A stretch of 14,561 nucleotides of DNA from the NCBI GenBank assembly GCA_001795335.1, contig MGOK01000037.1, positions 695 to 15,255 of the forward strand, in the 5' to 3' direction. A program made the position numbers and the translations under genes. Under the pieces are notes generated by a model. The model did not search any database. It worked only from the letters and a program-made list of their open reading frames with translations, and was not told where the DNA came from. The DNA comes from Chloroflexi bacterium RBG_19FT_COMBO_55_16 (GTDB lineage: Bacteria > Chloroflexota > Anaerolineae > Anaerolineales > UBA4823). Of the stretch, positions 13,929 through 14,561 are shown one piece after another (within the stretch, counting starts at the first letter, position 1; each line of letters starts with the position of its first letter).

Positions 13929-14561
13929 ATGCCAGATTACGAGACTTACCTTTCTCCGTTCAGCTGGCGTTATGCCTCGCTCGGAATGCGCCGGCTGTGG
14001 AGCGAAACCAATAAACGGCGTTTGTGGCGGTCGATATGGGTCGAGCTGGCTGAAGTGCAGGCTGAATTTGGCCTGCTGCACGTTGATCAGGTCGCTGACC
14101 TGCGCGCCCATGCCGAGCAGGTTGACATCAACCGCGCCTTAGAAATCGAGGCCGAGATCCAGCACGATTTGATGGCCGAACTGAAGGCTTTCGCCGAGCA
14201 ATGCCCGCTTGGCGGTGGAGCGCTTCACCTCGGAGCCACTTCGACGGACATCGAAGACAACGCAGATGCTCTCCGCGTGCGCCAATCGTTGGACTTAATC
14301 CTCGAGAACCTGCGTTCCCTGCTGTTGCTCTTCGCTGAAAGAATCGAAGCCTGGGTTGAGACTCCCCTGATCGCCTTTACCCATCTGCAGCCGGCCGAGC
14401 CTTCTACTCTGGGGTATCGTCTGGCGCAATATGCCCAGGACCTGCTGAGTGATTGGGACGACCTGCGCCGGGCACGCCGCCACCTGCGCGGCAAAGGGTT
14501 TAAAGGTGCGGTGGGGAGCGGAGCGTCTTACGCAGAATTGATCGGCGCGCAGAATCTGGCT
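13929..14561 (+). CDS. purB: Adenylosuccinate lyase PurB, N-terminal part (cut by window edge)
   Basis: PurB cleaves adenylosuccinate to AMP and SAICAR to AICAR, both releasing fumarate, in purine synthesis. The first 211 residues are here and the frame stays open to the edge. Motifs: SPFSWRYASLGMRRLWSE (9-26), the usual start region; HLGATSTDIEDNA (99-111), a substrate-binding loop; THLQPAEPSTLGYRL (150-164), containing a catalytic His; and GKGFKGAVGSGASY (188-201), the KGxVGT-like loop. This is the fumarase/aspartase superfamily, with PurB favoured by the RYAS start and TSTDI. The ATG has AAGGA with 6-nt spacing. It diverges from the kinase operon and looks like an unrelated housekeeping gene. 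Argininosuccinate lyase is a less likely alternative, since its motifs differ. Confidence 0.9.
   Translation, partial: MPDYETYLSPFSWRYASLGMRRLWSETNKRRLWRSIWVELAEVQAEFGLLHVDQVADLRAHAEQVDINRALEIEAEIQHDLMAELKAFAEQCPLGGGALHLGATSTDIEDNADALRVRQSLDLILENLRSLLLLFAERIEAWVETPLIAFTHLQPAEPSTLGYRLAQYAQDLLSDWDDLRRARRHLRGKGFKGAVGSGASYAELIGAQNLA

Noticed and set aside
1..14561. CRISPR, transposon, phage, tRNA or toxin-antitoxin elements
   Set aside because: I found no direct-repeat array, transposase, integrase, tRNA-like cloverleaf or toxin-antitoxin pair; the window is densely filled with housekeeping and signalling genes.

Overview
This 14.6-kb window looks like ordinary chromosomal DNA of a Chloroflexota bacterium, most likely class Anaerolineae. 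GC is moderate, by eye in the mid-50s percent. The lineage call rests on the order rpmB / asp23-fakA-degV-degV-recG, a RecG with a long N-terminal extension, a zinc-type (four-cysteine) L28, and several Hanks-type kinases including one fused to a beta-propeller. It is inference from gene content; no 16S or other marker search could be run. I see no mobile element, CRISPR array, tRNA or rRNA.

Layout. (1) 1-4418, minus strand: a tight operon asp23 - fakA - divergent DegV - DegV/FakB - recG (recG runs off the left edge). It corresponds to the fatty-acid kinase system (FakA kinase plus FakB lipid carriers) followed by the RecG helicase. (2) 4449-4867, plus strand: rpmB (ribosomal protein L28), divergent from asp23, with a good promoter, a roughly 115-nt leader and an intrinsic terminator. 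(3) 4879-5943, minus: a Ser/Thr kinase anchored by one C-terminal membrane helix. (4) 6052-9056, plus: a four-gene operon of a diacylglycerol-kinase-family lipid kinase, a CaCA/CAX cation:proton antiporter, a membrane-anchored SH3b protein and a DUF971 protein. (5) 9060-9713, minus: a NarL/LuxR-type response regulator with its own near-consensus promoter. (6) 9773-13688, minus: a signalling operon of kinase-propeller fusion - PP2C phosphatase - unknown 80-aa protein - OmpR-type response regulator, with a hairpin plus T-run after the phosphatase gene. (7) 13929 to the right edge, plus: purB (adenylosuccinate lyase), truncated by the window.

How they may work together. The left block is lipid phosphorylation (FakA/FakB) next to translation and DNA repair genes, a neighbourhood resembling rpmB-yloU-yloV-(sdaAB-sdaAA)-recG of Bacillus. 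The right block joins a Ser/Thr kinase, its likely opposing phosphatase, an uncharacterised small protein and a response regulator in one transcription unit, with no histidine kinase in the window. The least explained items are the 80-aa protein translationally coupled to the response regulator, a DegV paralogue lacking the expected fatty-acid-binding residues, and the eight-bladed propeller fused to a kinase with FRD in place of HRD.
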